Assembly (NCBI GenBank): GCA_964019415.1
Contig: OZ025875.1
Span: 248,001-312,000 of the forward strand
Length of the DNA: 64,000 nt
Source of the DNA: Ianthella basta
Taxonomy: Eukaryota; Porifera; Demospongiae; Verongiida; Ianthellidae
Direction of reading: 5' to 3'
In this document: positions 60,201-64,000 of the stretch, piece after piece
Layout: the number at the start of each line of letters is the position of its first letter
Numbering within the stretch: position 1 is the first letter of the stretch
Notes under the pieces: model-generated
Database searches by the model: none
What the model saw: only the letters and a program-made list of their open reading frames with translations
What the model was told of the DNA's origin: nothing
Program-made: the position numbers and the translations under genes

Positions 60201-63200
60201 GAGGAGTTAGGTGTCGCAGCGGGTGCTATGGAGTTCATTTACGAGACCATCCACAGGGTGGGTGGGGCTAGGCTAAGCATGGGCCTGCTTCGTAACTACA
60301 CACATCATTTGCACTTCTGGGTTGTGTTATTCCTGCAGGTCCCACCCATTGATATTTCATCTGATGAAGGGGTCATCCCCAATCACATTGAAGGCAAGGT
60401 GGAATTCAAAGATGTCACCTTTACCTACCCAACCAGGCCAGACACTGTTGTCATGGATAACTTCTCAGTGGAGGCTAATGTGGGTAAAACCCTGGCATTA
60501 GTTGGTCCCAGTGGGAGTGGCAAGAGCACCACTGTTCAGCTGATCCAGCGGTTCTATGACGTGGATGAGGGGAGTGTCCTCTTGGATGGGAAGGACCTCC
60601 GTGAACTGAACCTGAAGTGGCTGCGTAAGAACATTGGCATTGTCAGTCAGGAGCCAGTCCTCTTTGCCACCACCATTGCAGAGAACATCCGCTACGGAAG
60701 AGAGGGCGTGACCCGGGAGGAGATTGAGGCAGCAGCCAAGGCAGCCAACGCCCACGACTTTATCATGTCTCTGCCGGACAAGTACGAGACTCTTGTTGGA
60801 GAGAGGGGAGCCCAGATGTCTGGAGGACAGAAGCAGCGCATTGCCATTGCCCGAGCTCTCGTGAGGGACCCCAAGATCCTTCTCCTGGATGAAGCCACTT
60901 CTGCTCTGGATGCAGAAAGTGAAAGAATTGTGCAAGACGCACTGGACAAGGTGGGTTGACCGGCTGTGTGCTATTAACGTGTTCACTTGTGACATCACAT
61001 TAGTCATCATCTCATGCCAGGCTCGTCAGGGTCGTACGACCATTGTGATTGCCCACCGGTTGTCCACCATCCGGAATGCTGACACCATTGCTGTCCTGAG
61101 TGGAGGTCATGTGGCGGAGTCTGGCACTCACGACACTCTGATGGCATGGGAGGGGCTGTACTTTGACCTTGTGACAGCACAAGTCACTGATGGACAGATT
61201 GAAACTCCTCCCTTGCGTCGCAAGTTAACAAGGAGCGCTGGATCCTTTAAGCGACGTCGTACAGGGTCACTGAATCGGAACCCAAGTCTAGTCCGCCAGC
61301 TGTCCAAGATGGTGGGCATGGACTACACAGAGGTGGACACGGGGGTGGAGGTGCAACTCAGCAGTGCAGTGGAGGAGATTGACGGGGGCTTGAGCAGGAC
61401 AGAAGTGAGTCAGCTTTCCATGCGCACCTTACTCCAGTATTGGAACTGGGAGTTTTCTTACCACCTGGTCACAGATTGATGATCACGACAGTGGCATTCC
61501 TGAAGTCGGTCTGACCAGGCTACTGCGGACAAATGCACGTGAAGCACCCCTGATCGTGCTAGGAATTCTCGGGAGCTTCCTGGAGGGGTCTGCTTTTCCT
61601 GTCTTTGCCATCTTCTTTGCAGAGATTCTTAGGGTGAGCCGTACAAGTGCTTGTGTGCACTGAATTAGAACAAGCAACATTAAGTGGCATACTCACAGTT
61701 GACTTTGCTGACTGGGTGCTTTGGTGTGTGCTAGGTGTTTATTGAGCCAGACCCCTTATCCGAGATTGGGCTGTGGACCGGACTCCTTGTGGCGCTTGGT
61801 GTCATTGTGGCTATTGGCATCTCCGTCAAGGTAGCTAACTGCTGCTTTAGCAAGGCTAAACTGTCAAGAGTGGAATGTTAGCTCACTCCCTCCCCACTCT
61901 CTATGCAGACATTCTGCTTCACAGTAGCTGGTGAGTACCTCACTGCTCGTCTGAGGGACAGGGCCTTCAAGGCTATGCTGCGTCAGGAGATGGGCTGGTT
62001 TGATGACAAATTTAACTCCACCGGTGCCCTCACCACCCGATTGGCCGGCGATGCAGCCCAGGTCCAGGGAGCCACTGGGTCCCGTCTGGGTGTGCTGTTC
62101 CAAGTGATCTTCAGCCTACTCCTCTCACTTGCCATTGCCTTTGCCTACTCGTGGAGCCTCACCTTCATCATCATCGGTTTTGTGCCGTTTGTGATGCTTG
62201 CTGGAGCCCTACAGGTTAAGGCTGTGACAGGGTTCTCCAAACGCAACAAGAAGGACCTTGAAGAAGCAGGCAAGGTTGCTGTGGAGTCCATGGAGAACAT
62301 CAGGACAGTGGCTGGACTCAACAGGGAGGATACCTTCTATGAGCTGTACTGCACTAAGGTGGACAGGATCCACAAGCATTCCCTCTCCCAACCACCCCTA
62401 GCAGGGATCCTGTACGGGTTTTCCCAGGGGATTTACCTATTTGGCTATGCCATTGTGTTCCGCTACGGTGCCTTCCAGGTGCTGCAGCCCACCAACAGCA
62501 TCCTCTTCGCACCGTTCTATGACATCTTCAGGTATTCCACTATGTGCATGCATCACACACAGTGCAATGTGTGACAGTGTGGGCCATGTACAGTTAATGG
62601 CTCTTAATACACGTCTGTCTGTTGATGTAGGGTGTTCAATGCTCTGATCTTTGGAGCTGCGGCAGCTGGGCAGGCTGGCTCTTTCGCTCCAAACTACGCC
62701 AAGGCTCGTCTTGCTGCAAACCGGATCTTTGCTCTCATCGATCAAATCCCAGCAATAGACAGCTACTCAGAGAAAGGGGAGAAGCCAGAGAAGGTGATGC
62801 CACACACATGGCACATGGTGCATTTTATAGTGCTCTTGCACTCAACCACTCACCATTTGATACTGTGCTCTTGCAACCTCCACTGTCCATCACACTCTTC
62901 CACCCTGCACAGGCCCTAGGTGAGGTTGAGCTCTCCAAGGTTCACTTCTCCTACCCGGCAAGACCGGAAGTGGAGGTGCTGAAGGGACTGAGTGTCAGTG
63001 TCCAGCAGGGGAAAACCCTGGCATTAGTGGGGCCCAGTGGGTGTGGCAAAAGCACTGTGGTGTCTCTGATTGAGCGGTTCTACGATCCTTCCCTTGAGGA
63101 GGGAGGTAAGATAGAGATGGACAGTAAGGAACTGCGAGAACTCAATGTGAAGTGGCTGAGGTCCAAGATTGGTCTGGTCAGCCAGGAGCCAGTTCTGTTT

Positions 63201-63832
63201 GATGGAAGTATTGCAGACAACATTCGGTATGGGGACCTCTCTCGGGAGATCTCTGACAAGGAAGTGGAGGCAGCAGCCACAGCTGCTAACATCCATGACT
63301 TTATCATGTCCCAGCCAATGGTTAGATCACTCTTGGGATTTACTGAAGTTTCCTGAAGAGTATCCTATGTTTATCTTTTGTCATTTGCTTCTTCCAGGGT
63401 TATGACACCAATGTTGGGTCCAGAGGCACCCAGATGTCTGGAGGACAGAAGCAGCGCATTGCCATTGCCCGAGCTCTCATGAGGGACCCCAAGATCCTTC
63501 TCCTGGATGAAGCCACTTCTGCTCTGGATGCAGAGAGCGAGAAGGTATGGCTCTTTCCCTCCCCCTCATTGCAGTGCAGGTGTGGCTGTGTGACCTTCCA
63601 CTGTCCTGTCCTTCACTCTCAGGTTGTCCAAGAGGCTCTGGACCGTGCCCAGGAGGGCCGCACCAGCATTGTGATTGCCCACCGTCTGTCCACCATCCAG
63701 AACGCTGACCAGATTGCTGTGATCAAGGGTGGCGTGGTGGCAGAGATAGGCACACACGGTGAGCTCCTCCAGAAGAAGGGAGTGTACTACCGACTGAACA
63801 GGGCACAGCTCTTCAGAAAGGGGACAATGTAG
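57204..63832 (+). CDS. ABCB-type full transporter (P-glycoprotein-like), copy C
   Basis: Sixteen exons: 57204-57388, 57546-57651, 58013-58527, 58623-58794, 59043-59284, 59981-60035, 60144-60257, 60339-60950, 61021-61404, 61475-61633, 61735-61830, 61909-62531, 62631-62793, 62913-63320, 63398-63544, 63623-63832; 1396 aa. NBD1 has GPSGSGKST (about residue 519), [15 protein letters not shown] and [14 protein letters not shown]2 has [21 protein letters not shown] and the same Walker B. Both sites look catalytically intact. The ATG at 57204 is followed by another at 57210; either could be used. The exon ending at 58794 has a GC donor (AAG|GCAGGT) where A and B have GT. This copy is inverted relative to A and B yet shares long identical intron and exon stretches with each. 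It is an ATP-driven exporter of unknown substrate. Confidence 0.94.
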
Positions 63833-64000
63833 GGCAGTGCAGAAAGGAGCTGTTTGTCGACAGACTTTTATAGCCATGAGTTGTCTTAGACATCTGTTGC
63901 AAAAATTTAGCTGAAGAGATTCAAATTTTAAACTCAGCTGTTTCTCAAACATGACATGATGTACATTGGACATGATCACTTGTCATATCTCACCACCAGT
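63833..64000. other. 3' flank of ABCB-C
   Basis: AT-rich sequence with no coding exon, presumably the 3' UTR of copy C. No AATAAA is evident before the window ends. Confidence 0.5.

Overview
The window looks like nuclear DNA from an intron-rich invertebrate animal. Every gene recognised is eukaryotic with GT-AG (rarely GC-AG) introns. Most introns are only 60-200 bp, intergenic gaps are short, and micro- and minisatellites are abundant. The gene set includes motile-cilium genes (CCDC103/DNAAF19, LRRC51) and a very large HERC2. A compact early-branching animal such as a sponge would fit, but nothing here fixes the taxon.

Layout: (1) 183-5108 (+), an ACSBG-type acyl-CoA synthetase with degenerate catalytic motifs. 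(2) 5294-5661 (-), VMA21, a V-ATPase assembly factor. (3) 5821-7785 (+), a NIPA-family Mg2+ transporter in which one expected exon is missing next to a perfect 334-bp (TG)n tract. (4) 8353-9334 (-), LRRC51. (5) 9750-34645 (+), a complete HERC2 HECT E3 ubiquitin ligase that I assemble from 57 coding exons into about 4748 aa, with a tRNA-Gln(TTG) inside one intron. (6) 35451-44181 (-), 46236-52577 (-) and 57204-63832 (+), three full-length P-glycoprotein-like ABCB transporters of 16 coding exons each. (7) Between the second and third ABCB genes, an unidentified 6-exon gene (52895-55090, +) meets CCDC103 (54992-57030, -) tail to tail with overlapping reading frames.

The genes mostly alternate head-to-head and tail-to-tail. 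Candidate shared promoters lie at 5662-5820, 9335-9749, 52578-52894 and 57031-57203. The proteins are general housekeeping (ubiquitin ligase, Mg2+ transport, V-ATPase assembly, lipid activation), ciliary, and drug or xenobiotic efflux. I see no operon-like functional system.

The observations most worth checking are the patchwork homogenisation of introns and NBD exons among the ABCB copies, altered X-loops in one copy, the NIPA exon gap, the catalytically suspect ACSBG, NIPA-HERC2 linkage resembling a mammalian arrangement, and minisatellites that carry copies of adjacent splice sites. Exon boundaries were deduced by eye from reading frame, splice consensus and remembered family sequences. 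The exon lists are phase-consistent, but no transcript was available.
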